From the NCBI RefSeq assembly GCF_916619195.1, contig NZ_CAKAKL010000001.1, forward strand, positions 558,001-622,000: DNA of 64,000 nt, given 5' to 3'. The notes beneath the pieces were generated by a model. It worked only from the letters and a program-made list of their open reading frames with translations. It was not told where the DNA came from and did no database searches. Origin of the DNA: Inquilinus sp. Marseille-Q2685. GTDB taxonomy: Bacteria > Pseudomonadota > Alphaproteobacteria > DSM-16000 > Inquilinaceae. Position 1 is the stretch's first letter. The number at the start of each line of letters is the position of its first letter. Made by a program: the position numbers and the translations under genes. Shown one piece after another: positions 33,889 to 43,299 of this stretch.

Positions 33889-35324
33889 GACGCACCTCCT
33901 GGCTGGCCGCGGCCGGGCTGGCGGTGACCGCCGCGGCCGCCCTGGCCGTCGCGGCCTGGCTGATCCCCGACCAGCGCGCCTCGGCCGCGCCGGCGCGCAG
34001 CTATGACGGCGGCACCCTCGGCTCGGTCCGGCTGTGGCAGCCGGAGGGCCAGCCCGGCTCCATGGTCTTCCTGCTGTCGGACGACACCGGCTGGAGCCCG
34101 GAGTTCGACGCGGCGGCGCAGCGGCTGCAGGGCAACGGCGCCTTTGTCGTCGGAGTCGACCTGAAGAGCTATCTCGACGGGCTGGAGCACAGCGACGATG
34201 AGGACTGCCATTCCCCGGCCGGCGACTTCGAGGATCTGAGCCAGAGGCTGGAGCGCGAGTTCAAGTTCTCCGCCTATCACGCCCCGATCGTGGTCGGCCG
34301 AGGCCAGGGCGCGACCGTGGCCTATGGCGCGGTCGCCCAGGCGGCGGCCAGGACCACGATCGAAGGCGGCGCCAGCATCGGCCCGCTGCCGCCGCTGAAG
34401 ACGAAGCTGCCGCTGTGTACCGGCCCGGCCGACACGCCGGTGGCGACGCCGGCCCCGGGCGGCGGCTTCACCTACGGGCCGCAGCCGCACATCCCCGGCT
34501 GGTGGCGCATTGGCCTGCAGCAGCCGGATGCGGCTGCGAGCGACCTCGCGACGAAGTCGGGCGGCGAGGTGGTGACGCTGCCGAAGGATGCGCCGCTGGC
34601 CGACCAGGTCGTGGCGATGCTGCACCAGGACGCGCCCGCGGATGCCGACTCCTCCGCCGTCAGCAGCCTGCCGCTGGAGGAGCTGAAGGCCGACGGCCCC
34701 TCACCCACCCTGGCGATCATCTATTCCGGCGACGGCGGCTGGCAGGATCTCGACAAGACCATCGGCGAAGCCCTTCAGAGCAAAGGGGTTTCCGTCGTCG
34801 GCGTCGACAGCCTGCGCTATTTCTGGAGCCAGCAGACGCCGGAGCAGACGGCCAGGGACCTGGCCCATATCATCGACCATTACGGCAAGGCCTGGGGCGC
34901 CCAGCGGGTGATCCTGATCGGCTATTCCTTCGGCGCCAACGTCCTGCCCTTCGCCTACAACCGGCTGCCCGCGGCCGAGAAGGACAAGGTCGACCAGATC
35001 AGCCTGCTGGGGCTGGCCGAGCGCACCGACTTCGAGATCCGCGTCACCGGCTGGCTCGGCGTCAGCGCCGCCGACGACGCGCCGCCGGTGGCGCCGGAGC
35101 TGAAGTCGATCGATCCCGCCCGCATCCAGTGCTTCTACGGCGAGGAGGAGGACGACACCGTCTGCCCGACCCCCGCCATGGCCGGCGCCGAGGTGATCAA
35201 GACCACCGGCGGGCATCATTTCGACGGCGATTACGACAGCCTCGCGCGCATCATCATGGACGGTGCCGCGAAACGGCAGCAGGCGGGCTTTTCGGCGTCG
35301 ACAACCAAACCGACAACCCCTTGA
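33885..35324 (+). CDS. acvB: AcvB/VirJ-like periplasmic aminoacyl-PG hydrolase
   Basis: A 479-residue protein with an N-terminal signal-anchor (about 8-30). Two related alpha/beta regions follow; the C-terminal VirJ domain has the serine-hydrolase elbow GYSFGAN and a late His in GGHHFDGDY. In Agrobacterium the acvB gene lies beside lpiA and its product hydrolyses lysyl-phosphatidylglycerol (established for that family). The ATGA overlap with mprF here supports the same pairing: synthesis and turnover of aminoacyl lipid. Substrate inferred. Confidence 0.82.
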   Translation: MRRTSWLAAAGLAVTAAAALAVAAWLIPDQRASAAPARSYDGGTLGSVRLWQPEGQPGSMVFLLSDDTGWSPEFDAAAQRLQGNGAFVVGVDLKSYLDGLEHSDDEDCHSPAGDFEDLSQRLEREFKFSAYHAPIVVGRGQGATVAYGAVAQAAARTTIEGGASIGPLPPLKTKLPLCTGPADTPVATPAPGGGFTYGPQPHIPGWWRIGLQQPDAAASDLATKSGGEVVTLPKDAPLADQVVAMLHQDAPADADSSAVSSLPLEELKADGPSPTLAIIYSGDGGWQDLDKTIGEALQSKGVSVVGVDSLRYFWSQQTPEQTARDLAHIIDHYGKAWGAQRVILIGYSFGANVLPFAYNRLPAAEKDKVDQISLLGLAERTDFEIRVTGWLGVSAADDAPPVAPELKSIDPARIQCFYGEEEDDTVCPTPAMAGAEVIKTTGGHHFDGDYDSLARIIMDGAAKRQQAGFSASTTKPTTP

Positions 35325-35343
35325 TCCAATATCTGGATTCCGG

Positions 35344-35384
35344 TTGTCCACAGATCCGTCCACAATCGGGTCCCGATATCCACA
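35344..35384. promoter_or_regulatory. Cluster of DnaA-box-like sequences upstream of dnaB
   Basis: TTGTCCACA (35344-35352), CCGTCCACA (35356-35364) and ATATCCACA (35376-35384) lie on the same strand. The first and third each differ from TTATCCACA by one base; the second is weaker. They lie 49-89 bases upstream of the dnaB start, so DnaA could regulate dnaB here. Confidence 0.5.
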
Positions 35385-35432
35385 GCAGGGCATGGCTGGC
35401 GATTCACCGACCGGCTGCGGTAGGTTGGGCCG

Positions 35433-36920
35433 ATGGAGAAGTCGCGTCCCGAATCCCCCCTCACCCTCGTTCACAACGCCGACCCGATGGCGAGCCCGAC
35501 CTACCGGCGGATGCCGGCGAACGAGGAGGCCGAACAGGCGCTTCTCGGCGCCATCCTGGCCAACAACGCCGCGCTGGAGAAGGCGTCGGACTTCCTGCGG
35601 CCGGAGCATTTCTATGTCCCGGCCCATGGCCGGATCTATGCCGCGGCGCTGCGACTCGCGGAGCAGAACCGGGTCGCCGACCCGATCAGCCTGAAGCAGT
35701 ATTTCGAGACCGACAACGAGCTGGAGGGCGTCGGCGGCGCCCAGTACCTGACTGACCTGGCAGCCAGCGTGGTCTCGGTGATGAACGCCGAGGACTATGC
35801 CCAGACCATCTACGACCTGTCGCTGCGGCGGCAGCTGATCCTGGCCGGCGAGGAGATCGTCAACGACGCCTACCGCCTCGACAACGAGATGGACGGCCCC
35901 GCCCAGATCCAGGAGGGCGAGGAGAAGCTGTACCGCCTGTCCAGCTCAGGTGTTCTGCGCAAGGATTTCGAGGCTTTCGGCGACATCCTGGCGCGTGCGG
36001 TCGATGCGGCCGGCAAGGCGCTGGAACGCGACACGCCGCTGACCGGCGTGACCACCGGCCTGGCCGAGATCGACAAGATGATGGGCGGCCTGCAGCCGTC
36101 CGACCTGATCGTCCTGGCCGGCCGGCCGGGCATGGGCAAGACGGCGCTGGCCACCAACATGGCCTTCAACGCCGCCACCGCCTATCTGCGCAAGCACGGC
36201 AAGGAAGGCGCCGTGGTCGGCTTCTTCTCGATGGAAATGTCCTCCGAGCAGCTGGCCGTCCGTATCCTGTCCGAAGTCGCCGAGATCGCGTCGGAACGGA
36301 TCCGCAAGGGCGACATGAAGCGGTCCGACTTCCCGCGTGTGGTCGAGGCGGCGAACCTGATCCGGCAGACGCCGTTCTTCATCGACGACACCGCCGGCGT
36401 TTCGATCAGCACCTTAAGAACGCGCGCGATGCGCCTGAAGAGGCAGCATAACCTCGGCCTGCTGGTGGTCGACTATATCCAGCTGATGAGCGCCGGCGGC
36501 TCGAAGAAGACCGACAACCGGGTGCAGGAGATCTCGGAGATCACCCGCGGCCTGAAGATCCTGGCCAAGGACCTCAGCATCCCGGTGATCGCCCTGTCCC
36601 AGCTGTCGCGCCAGGTCGAGAACCGCGAGGACAAGCGGCCGCAGCTGGCCGACCTGCGCGAATCCGGCTCGATCGAGCAGGACGCCGACGTCGTCATGTT
36701 CGTGTACCGCGAGGCCTACTACCTGTCGAAGGCCGAGCCGCCCGAGGGCACGCCGGAGCATCAGGACTGGATGGCGGCGATGGACCGGGTGCACAACATC
36801 GCCGAGGTCATCGTCGCCAAGCAGCGCCACGGCCCGACCGGCACGCGGCGGCTGCATTTCGAGGGCCAGTACACCAAGTTCTCCAACCTGCAGTCCGATC
36901 CCAGCTTCGATGACCAGTGA
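35433..36920 (+). CDS. dnaB: Replicative DNA helicase
   Basis: A 495-residue DnaB hexameric helicase that unwinds DNA ahead of the replisome. The N-terminal primase-binding domain starts PANEEAEQALLGAIL (about 28); the RecA-like ATPase domain has Walker A GRPGMGKTA, the FFSMEMSSEQLAVR segment, Walker B LLVVDYIQLM and ALSQLSRQVE. The 3' end overlaps alr by 11 bases. DnaA-box-like sequences lie upstream. Confidence 0.96.
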   Translation: MEKSRPESPLTLVHNADPMASPTYRRMPANEEAEQALLGAILANNAALEKASDFLRPEHFYVPAHGRIYAAALRLAEQNRVADPISLKQYFETDNELEGVGGAQYLTDLAASVVSVMNAEDYAQTIYDLSLRRQLILAGEEIVNDAYRLDNEMDGPAQIQEGEEKLYRLSSSGVLRKDFEAFGDILARAVDAAGKALERDTPLTGVTTGLAEIDKMMGGLQPSDLIVLAGRPGMGKTALATNMAFNAATAYLRKHGKEGAVVGFFSMEMSSEQLAVRILSEVAEIASERIRKGDMKRSDFPRVVEAANLIRQTPFFIDDTAGVSISTLRTRAMRLKRQHNLGLLVVDYIQLMSAGGSKKTDNRVQEISEITRGLKILAKDLSIPVIALSQLSRQVENREDKRPQLADLRESGSIEQDADVVMFVYREAYYLSKAEPPEGTPEHQDWMAAMDRVHNIAEVIVAKQRHGPTGTRRLHFEGQYTKFSNLQSDPSFDDQ

Positions 36921-38028
36921 GGCGGCGGCGTTCGGCCGGGCTAACGCCCTGCTGACCATCGACCTCGACGCCATCGTGGAGAATTGGCGCCGCCTCCAGG
37001 CGCAAGGCGCCCCGGCGGAATGCGGTGCCGTGCTCAAGGCCGACGCCTACGGCCTCGGCGCCGCACCGGTCGGCCGCGCCCTCTTCGCCGCCGGCGCCCG
37101 CAGCTTCTTCGTCGCCCATCTGGAGGAGGGAATCACGTTGCGGGCGGTGCTCGGTGAGGCGCGCATCGTCGTCCTCAACGGCCTGCTGCCCGGCTTGGCC
37201 GCCGATTACACCGCCCACGACCTGATCCCGGCGCTGAACGATCCCGGGGAGATCGCCGCCTGGTCCGGGCACGCCAGGGCTCTCGGCACCGCCCTGCCCG
37301 GCTTCGTTCATCTCGACAGCGGCATGAACCGGCTCGGCCTCGCGCCCGAGGACCAGGACCGGCTGGCCGCCGATCCGGGCGTCCTGGACGGCATCGCGCC
37401 GGTCACCTGGATGACCCACCTCGCCCGCGCCGAGGATGCCGGAAGCCCGATGAACAAGGCGCAACTCGACCGGTTCCGCCGCACCCTGGGCAAGCTGCCG
37501 AAGGCGCCGGTCAGCATCGCCAACTCCTCCGGCATCTTCCTCGGCCGCGGCTTCCACGGCGACCTGACCCGGCCGGGGGCCGCCCTCTACGGCATCAACC
37601 CGACGCCGGGCCGGCCGAATCCGATGGCCGACGTGGTGCGGCTCGAGGCCCGGATCCTGCAGACCCGCCGCGTTGACACCCCCATGACCGTTGGATACGG
37701 TGCCGCGCACCGCGTGGAGGGTCCGGCCCGGCTCGCGACGATCGCCGTGGGCTATGCCGACGGGGTTCCGCGGGCCGCCAGTGGTCGCGGCGCCGTGCGC
37801 ATCGCAGGCTTCACCGCGCCGATCACCGGCCGCATCTCGATGGATCTGATCACGGTGGACGTGACCCACATTCCCGAAACGCTGGCCGCGCCCGGCGCCC
37901 TGGCCGAGGTCATCGGCCCGGAGCTGCCGCCCGACCGCGTGGCCGAGAGCGCCGGCACCATCGGCTACGAGATCCTGACCAGCCTCGGCCGGCGCTACGT
38001 CCGGCGCTATCTCGGCGGCGCGGAATGA
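36910..38028 (+). CDS. alr: Alanine racemase
   Basis: A 372-residue PLP enzyme that makes D-alanine for peptidoglycan. The PLP lysine is K43 in AVLKADAYGLG; the second catalytic base is the Tyr of TVGYGAAHR, and the RPGAALYG and GRISMDLITVDV segments are conserved. The start at 36910 lies inside the end of dnaB. It overlaps mlaE by 4 bases. Confidence 0.95.
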   Translation: MTSEAAAFGRANALLTIDLDAIVENWRRLQAQGAPAECGAVLKADAYGLGAAPVGRALFAAGARSFFVAHLEEGITLRAVLGEARIVVLNGLLPGLAADYTAHDLIPALNDPGEIAAWSGHARALGTALPGFVHLDSGMNRLGLAPEDQDRLAADPGVLDGIAPVTWMTHLARAEDAGSPMNKAQLDRFRRTLGKLPKAPVSIANSSGIFLGRGFHGDLTRPGAALYGINPTPGRPNPMADVVRLEARILQTRRVDTPMTVGYGAAHRVEGPARLATIAVGYADGVPRAASGRGAVRIAGFTAPITGRISMDLITVDVTHIPETLAAPGALAEVIGPELPPDRVAESAGTIGYEILTSLGRRYVRRYLGGAE

Positions 38029-38795
38029 ACTTCCTCGCCACGATCGGGCGCACCTTCCTGGCCTTCCTCGCCGCGGTCGGCCGCCTTGCGCTCTTCACCC
38101 TGACCGCGCTGGCGCAGTGCCTGAAGCCGCCCTTCTATCCCCGGCTGTTCCTGCGCCAGGTGATCGACATCGGCTATTATTCGCTGCCGGTGGTCGGGCT
38201 GACGGCGCTGTTCACCGGCATGGTGCTGGCGCTGCAGACCCAGGCCGGGTTCAGCCGTTTCGGCGCCGGCGGCTTCGGCGCCAGCGTCGTCCTCCTGTCG
38301 GTGGTGCGCGAGCTGGGGCCGGTCCTGGCCGGGCTGATGGTCGCCGGCCGCATCGGCGCCTCGATGGCGGCCGAGATCGGCACAATGCGGGTGACCGAGC
38401 AGATCGACGCGCTCAGCACCCTGTCGACCAATCCCTACAAGTACCTGGTGGCGCCGCGGCTGATCGCCGGCTTGCTGATGCTGCCCTGCCTGGTGATCGT
38501 GGCCGACATCATCGGCGTGTTCGGCGGCTTCCTGATCAGCGTCTACCGGCTGGGCGACAACCCGTCGGCCTATATGACGGCGACCTGGCAGGCGCTGGAG
38601 GTCGAGGATGTCGTGCTGAGCCTGATGAAGGCCGCGGCCTTCGGCTTCGTCGTCGCGCTGATGGGCTGCTACCACGGCTACAACTCGCGCGGCGGAGCGC
38701 AGGGCGTCGGCGCGGCGACCACCAATGCGGTGGTCTCCGCCTCGATCCTGATCCTGCTGTTCGACTTCATGATCACCGGCCTTTACGTGGGGTGA
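38025..38795 (+). CDS. mlaE: MlaE-family ABC transporter permease
   Basis: A 256-residue permease of the lipid-asymmetry (Mla) type, with an N-terminal amphipathic helix and about five membrane spans. The VRELGPVLAGLMVAGRIGASMAAEIGTM region is the family signature. It should move phospholipids between the membranes together with MlaF. The substrate-binding MlaD is not next to it. Overlaps alr by 4 bases; 5 bases before mlaF. Confidence 0.9.
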   Translation: MNFLATIGRTFLAFLAAVGRLALFTLTALAQCLKPPFYPRLFLRQVIDIGYYSLPVVGLTALFTGMVLALQTQAGFSRFGAGGFGASVVLLSVVRELGPVLAGLMVAGRIGASMAAEIGTMRVTEQIDALSTLSTNPYKYLVAPRLIAGLLMLPCLVIVADIIGVFGGFLISVYRLGDNPSAYMTATWQALEVEDVVLSLMKAAAFGFVVALMGCYHGYNSRGGAQGVGAATTNAVVSASILILLFDFMITGLYVG

Positions 38796-38800
38796 CGGCG

Positions 38801-39580
38801 ATGGCGACCACCACCCCAAAGATCAAACTCGAAGGCGTGCACAAGGCCTTCGGCCCGAAGCAGGTGCTGCGCGGCATCGATCTGGAGGTCGCGTCCGGCG
38901 AATCCCTGGTGGTGATCGGCGGTTCCGGCACCGGCAAGTCGGTGCTGCTGAAGTCGATCCTGGGCCTGATCCGCCCGGACCGCGGGCGCATTCTGATCGA
39001 CGGCGCCGAGGCCCAGGACCTGTCCGGCGGCGACCGGGTCGACCTGATGAAGCGCTTCGGCATGCTGTTCCAGGGCGCCGCCCTGTTCGACAGCCTGACC
39101 GTCTGGGAGAACGTGGCCTTCGGCCTGATTCAGGGCCGCGGCGAATCCCGCAAGCGGGCCAGGGAGATCGCGGTCGACAAGCTGGCCCAGGTCGGGCTCG
39201 GGCCCGACGTCGCCGCCCTGTTCCCGGCCGAGCTGTCCGGCGGCATGCAGAAGCGCGTCGGCTTGGCCCGTGCCATCGCGGCGGAGCCGGAGATCATCTT
39301 CTTCGACGAGCCGACCACCGGCCTCGACCCGATCATGGCCGACGTGATCAACGACCTGATCGTGAAATGCCGGCGCGAGCTGGGTGCCACCACCCTGTCG
39401 ATCACCCACGACATGGCCAGCGCCCGCAAGATCGCCGACCGCATCGCCATGATCTACGAGGGCCGGATCATCTGGGCGGGGCCGGCGGCGCAGGTGAACG
39501 ACTCCGGCAATCCCTATGTCGACCAGTTCGTGCACGGCCGCGCGGACGGTCCGATTCAGATGCAGGTCCGGGTGTCCTGA
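38801..39580 (+). CDS. mlaF: Mla-type ABC transporter ATP-binding protein
   Basis: A 259-residue ABC ATPase: Walker A GGSGTGKS (about 39-46), signature LSGGMQKRVGLARAI, Walker B IIFFDEPTTGLDP and a switch His in ITHDM. The LFQGAALFDSLTVWENVAFGL Q-loop region is typical of MlaF. It powers the MlaE permease encoded just upstream. Confidence 0.92.
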   Translation: MATTTPKIKLEGVHKAFGPKQVLRGIDLEVASGESLVVIGGSGTGKSVLLKSILGLIRPDRGRILIDGAEAQDLSGGDRVDLMKRFGMLFQGAALFDSLTVWENVAFGLIQGRGESRKRAREIAVDKLAQVGLGPDVAALFPAELSGGMQKRVGLARAIAAEPEIIFFDEPTTGLDPIMADVINDLIVKCRRELGATTLSITHDMASARKIADRIAMIYEGRIIWAGPAAQVNDSGNPYVDQFVHGRADGPIQMQVRVS

Positions 39581-39593
39581 TTTAGGGTTCGCC

Positions 39594-41030
39594 ATGGCGA
39601 AGAACGCGACCCGCTACATCTGCCAGAACTGCGGCGCCAGCTACTCGCGCTGGGCCGGGCGCTGCGATTCCTGCGGCGAGTGGAACACCCTGGTCGAGGA
39701 GGTGGTCGAGACCGCGCCGAAGGCGTTCGGCGGGGCCAAGGCCGGCGGCGGGCGTGCCATCGCCTTCACCGACCTGGCCGCGGCCACGATCGACGAGCCG
39801 CGCTGGCGCAGCGGCAATGACGAGTTCGACCGGGTCTGCGGCGGCGGCATCGTCCCCGGCTCGGCCATCCTGATCGGCGGCGACCCCGGCATCGGCAAGT
39901 CGACCCTGCTGCTGCAGGTGCTGTGCCGCCTGGCCGGCAGCATCGAATGCGCCTATGTCTCGGGCGAGGAGGCGGTCGACCAGATCCGCATGCGGGCGCA
40001 GCGCCTGGGCCTGTCGCAGGCGCCGGTGCGCCTCGCCGCCTCGTCCAATGTCCGCGACATCATCGCCGCGATGGATCGGCCGGACGGACCGAAGATCGTG
40101 GTGATCGATTCGATCCAGACCATGTTCCTCGACGCGCTGGAGAGCGCGCCGGGCACCGTCGCCCAGGTCCGCGCCTCAGCCGCCGAGCTGATCCGCCACG
40201 CCAAGCGCCGCGGCACCGCGCTCCTGATCGTCGGCCATGTCACCAAGGACGGCGCTATCGCCGGCCCGCGGGTGCTCGAGCACATGGTCGACACCGTGCT
40301 CTATTTCGAGGGCGAGCGCGGCCATCAGTTCCGCATCCTGCGCGCGGTGAAGAACCGCTTCGGCGCGACCGACGAGATCGGCGTGTTCGAGATGACCGAC
40401 GGCGGCCTGGCCGAGGTCAGCAACCCGTCCGAGCTGTTCCTGGCCGACCGCAGCGGCGACGTCTCCGGCGCTGCCGTCTTCGCCGGGCTGGAGGGCACGC
40501 GGCCGGTGTTGGTCGAGATCCAGGCCCTGGTCGCGCCCTCGCCCCTCGGTACCCCGCGCCGCGCCGTGGTCGGGTGGGACAATGCGCGGCTGGCTATGGT
40601 GCTTGCGGTGCTGGAAGCGCGCTGCGGCGTCGCCATCGGCATGAACGACGTCTATCTCAACGTCGCCGGCGGCCTGCGCATCGCCGAGCCGGCGGCCGAC
40701 CTGGCGGTGGCGGCCGCCCTGCTCTCCTCCCTCACCGGCGTGCCGGTGCCGCGCGACACCGTGGTGTTCGGCGAGATCGGCCTGTCCGGCGAGATCCGGG
40801 CGGTGGGGCAAGGCGACGCGCGGCTAAAGGAAGCCGCGAAGCTTGGATTCGCCGCCGCGATCGTGCCACAAGGTCACCCGAAGCGGGGCCGTGCCCCCAG
40901 CCGCGACGCGCTGCCCATCGAGCGGCGCAGCATCGCTCGGCTGGAGGAGCTTGTGGCCCTGTTCCATGTCGACGGCCGTTCCGGCTCGGCCGGGCGCCGC
41001 AGGAGTTTCGAGGAGACCGATCCTGGATAG
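39594..41030 (+). CDS. radA: DNA repair protein RadA
   Basis: A 478-residue RecA-like protein that drives branch migration in recombination. An N-terminal C4 zinc finger (CQNC...CDSC, about 10-28), Walker A GGDPGIGKST, the RadA-specific KNRFG motif and a C-terminal Lon-like domain are all visible. Its 3' end overlaps the cvpA start by 8 bases. Confidence 0.95.
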   Translation: MAKNATRYICQNCGASYSRWAGRCDSCGEWNTLVEEVVETAPKAFGGAKAGGGRAIAFTDLAAATIDEPRWRSGNDEFDRVCGGGIVPGSAILIGGDPGIGKSTLLLQVLCRLAGSIECAYVSGEEAVDQIRMRAQRLGLSQAPVRLAASSNVRDIIAAMDRPDGPKIVVIDSIQTMFLDALESAPGTVAQVRASAAELIRHAKRRGTALLIVGHVTKDGAIAGPRVLEHMVDTVLYFEGERGHQFRILRAVKNRFGATDEIGVFEMTDGGLAEVSNPSELFLADRSGDVSGAAVFAGLEGTRPVLVEIQALVAPSPLGTPRRAVVGWDNARLAMVLAVLEARCGVAIGMNDVYLNVAGGLRIAEPAADLAVAAALLSSLTGVPVPRDTVVFGEIGLSGEIRAVGQGDARLKEAAKLGFAAAIVPQGHPKRGRAPSRDALPIERRSIARLEELVALFHVDGRSGSAGRRRSFEETDPG

Positions 41031-41757
41031 CCTTCCCATCGCCGCCGGCGACATCGCGATCCTGATCATCCTCGCCATCTCGGCCTTCCTGGCGCTGGCG
41101 CGCGGCTTCGTGGCCGAGGTGCTGTCGATCGCCGGCTGGCTCGGCGCCGCGCTGGTGACGCTGTGGACCTTCGGCGACGCCAAGCCCTATCTGCGCCAGT
41201 ACATCGAGATGCAGCTGCTGGCCGACATCCTCACCGGGGTCGGCATCTTCGTCGTGGCGCTGGTGATCTTCTCCACCATCAGCCACCTGGTCGCCCGGGT
41301 GGTGAAGGGCTCGGCGCTCAGCGCCGTCGACCGCTCGCTCGGCTTCGTCTTCGGCGTGGTGCGCGGCGCCGTTCTGGTCTGCCTCGCCTATCTGCTGCTG
41401 ACCTGGGTGTTCCCCGAGACCCGGCGGCCGCCCTGGCTGGAGAACGCCCGGATGCTGCCCTGGGTGCAGGCCGGCGCCGAATATCTGAAGAGCCTGGTGC
41501 CGCAGGAAGCGCTGGCCGGCGCCATCGACAAGGCCAAGCAGGAGGCCCCGGCCCTGACGCCGAAGACCATCACCGATCCGATCGGCAGCCTGCTGAACCA
41601 GAACCAGGCACCCGCCCCAGCCCAGCCGCAACCGGCGCAGCCGCAACAGACACAGCCGCCGGCCTCCGCTCCGCCTGTGCCCGGCATCACCCCGACACAC
41701 CCGACGCAGACGCATCCGGCCCCCCCGTCGAACGCGGGTGCAACCGGTGGCGGTTGA
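41023..41757 (+). CDS. cvpA: CvpA family membrane protein
   Basis: About 244 residues: four membrane helices in the first about 125 residues, with the family segment ARGFVAEVLSIAGWLGA, then a soluble part and a Pro/Gln/Thr-rich tail (about 190-240). CvpA is associated with envelope homeostasis and lies beside purF in many bacteria. I chose CTG 41023 because the protein then begins (M)DSLP, as homologues do, and GAGGAGA is 6 bases upstream. The nearest canonical start is ATG 40966, inside radA. Confidence 0.85.
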   Translation: MDSLPIAAGDIAILIILAISAFLALARGFVAEVLSIAGWLGAALVTLWTFGDAKPYLRQYIEMQLLADILTGVGIFVVALVIFSTISHLVARVVKGSALSAVDRSLGFVFGVVRGAVLVCLAYLLLTWVFPETRRPPWLENARMLPWVQAGAEYLKSLVPQEALAGAIDKAKQEAPALTPKTITDPIGSLLNQNQAPAPAQPQPAQPQQTQPPASAPPVPGITPTHPTQTHPAPPSNAGATGGG

Positions 41758-41825
41758 CACTATATAGGCGCCAAGACCTCCAACGGCGCCCATGGCGCCC
41801 AGGGCCCAGGACCCTCCGCGGCGGC

Positions 41826-43295
41826 ATGCTGACGACCGATCCTTTCGACCTCTACGGCGACACGCTCCGTGAGGAGTGCGGCATCTTTGGCATCATGGGG
41901 CATCCCGAGGCTGCCGCGATGACCGCGCTGGGGCTGCACGCGCTGCAGCACCGCGGACAGGAAGCCTGCGGCATCGTCTCCCATGACGGCGAGCAGTTCC
42001 ATGCCCACCGTGCCAACGGCCTGGTCGGCGATGCCTTCTCATCGCAATCGGTCGTCGGCCAGCTCAAGGGCAACGCCGCGATCGGCCATGACCGCTACGC
42101 CACCACCGGCGGTGCAGGGCTGCGCAACGTCCAGCCGCTGTTCGCGGATTTCGAGTTCGGCGGCTTCGCCATCTCGCACAACGGCAACCTGACCAATGCC
42201 GGCCGGCTGCGGCACCAGCTGGTCAGCCGCGGCTGCCTGTTCCAGTCGACCTCGGACACCGAGGTGTTCCTGCACCTGATGGCGACCGCCCGCGGCGGCA
42301 ACGTGATCGACCGGCTGGTCGAGGCGATGCGCCAGGTCGAGGGCGCCTATTCGCTGATCGCCCTGTCGCCCGAGCACGTCATCGGCATCCGCGACCCGAT
42401 GGGCTTTCGCCCGCTGGTGCTGGGCAGGCTGGAGACCGCGTCGGGCACCAGCCATGTGCTGGCGTCGGAGACCTGCGCCCTCGACATCATCGACGCCGAG
42501 TTCATCCGCGACGTCGAGCCGGGCGAGATGGTGGTGCTGACCGCCGACGGCGGCGTCAGCAGCATCAAGCCGTTCCAGCCGGCCGAGCGGCGCTTCTGCA
42601 TCTTCGAATACATCTACTTCGCCCGTCCCGACAGCGTGGTCGAGGGCTCCTCGGTCTACGAGGCGCGGCGGCGGATCGGCGCCGAGCTGGCGGTCGAATC
42701 GCCGGTCGAGGCCGACGTCATCATCCCGGTGCCGGATTCGGGCGTGCCCGCCGCCATCGGCTTCGCCGGGCAGAGCGGCGTGCCCTTCGAGTTGGGCATC
42801 ATCCGCAACCACTATGTCGGCCGCACCTTCATCGAGCCGACCGACCAGATCCGCCATCTCGGCGTGCGCCTGAAGCACAATGCCAACCGGGCAATGATCG
42901 AGGGCCGCCGGGTGGTGCTGGTCGACGATTCGATCGTGCGCGGCACCACCAGCCAAAAGATCGTGAAGATGGTGCGCGACGCCGGCGCGAAGGAGGTCCA
43001 TATGCGGATCTCCAGCCCGCCGACGACCAATCCCTGCTTCTACGGCATCGACACGCCGGAGAAGTCGAAGCTGCTGGCGCACAACTACTCGGTCGAGCAG
43101 ATGGCCGAGTTGATCGGCGTCGACAGCCTGGCCTTCATCTCGATCGACGGCCTCTACCGCGCCATGGGCGCGCCGAAGCGGGCCGGCAATGCCCGCCAGT
43201 TCTGCGACGCCTGCTTCACCGGCGACTATCCGACGCCGCTGACCGACCACACGGCGGCGCCGCGCCGCAGCTCCGCCCTCTCCGAGCGCGTCTGA
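41826..43295 (+). CDS. purF: Amidophosphoribosyltransferase
   Basis: A 489-residue enzyme for the first step of purine synthesis (PRPP + Gln to phosphoribosylamine). The catalytic cysteine is C18 in REECGIFG, exposed after removal of a short propeptide; the glutaminase domain has HDRYATTG, and the PRPP loop is VVLVDDSIVRGTTS. The order cvpA-purF is conserved. It lies 68 bases after cvpA. Confidence 0.96.
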   Translation: MLTTDPFDLYGDTLREECGIFGIMGHPEAAAMTALGLHALQHRGQEACGIVSHDGEQFHAHRANGLVGDAFSSQSVVGQLKGNAAIGHDRYATTGGAGLRNVQPLFADFEFGGFAISHNGNLTNAGRLRHQLVSRGCLFQSTSDTEVFLHLMATARGGNVIDRLVEAMRQVEGAYSLIALSPEHVIGIRDPMGFRPLVLGRLETASGTSHVLASETCALDIIDAEFIRDVEPGEMVVLTADGGVSSIKPFQPAERRFCIFEYIYFARPDSVVEGSSVYEARRRIGAELAVESPVEADVIIPVPDSGVPAAIGFAGQSGVPFELGIIRNHYVGRTFIEPTDQIRHLGVRLKHNANRAMIEGRRVVLVDDSIVRGTTSQKIVKMVRDAGAKEVHMRISSPPTTNPCFYGIDTPEKSKLLAHNYSVEQMAELIGVDSLAFISIDGLYRAMGAPKRAGNARQFCDACFTGDYPTPLTDHTAAPRRSSALSERV

Positions 43296-43299
43296 CCCG

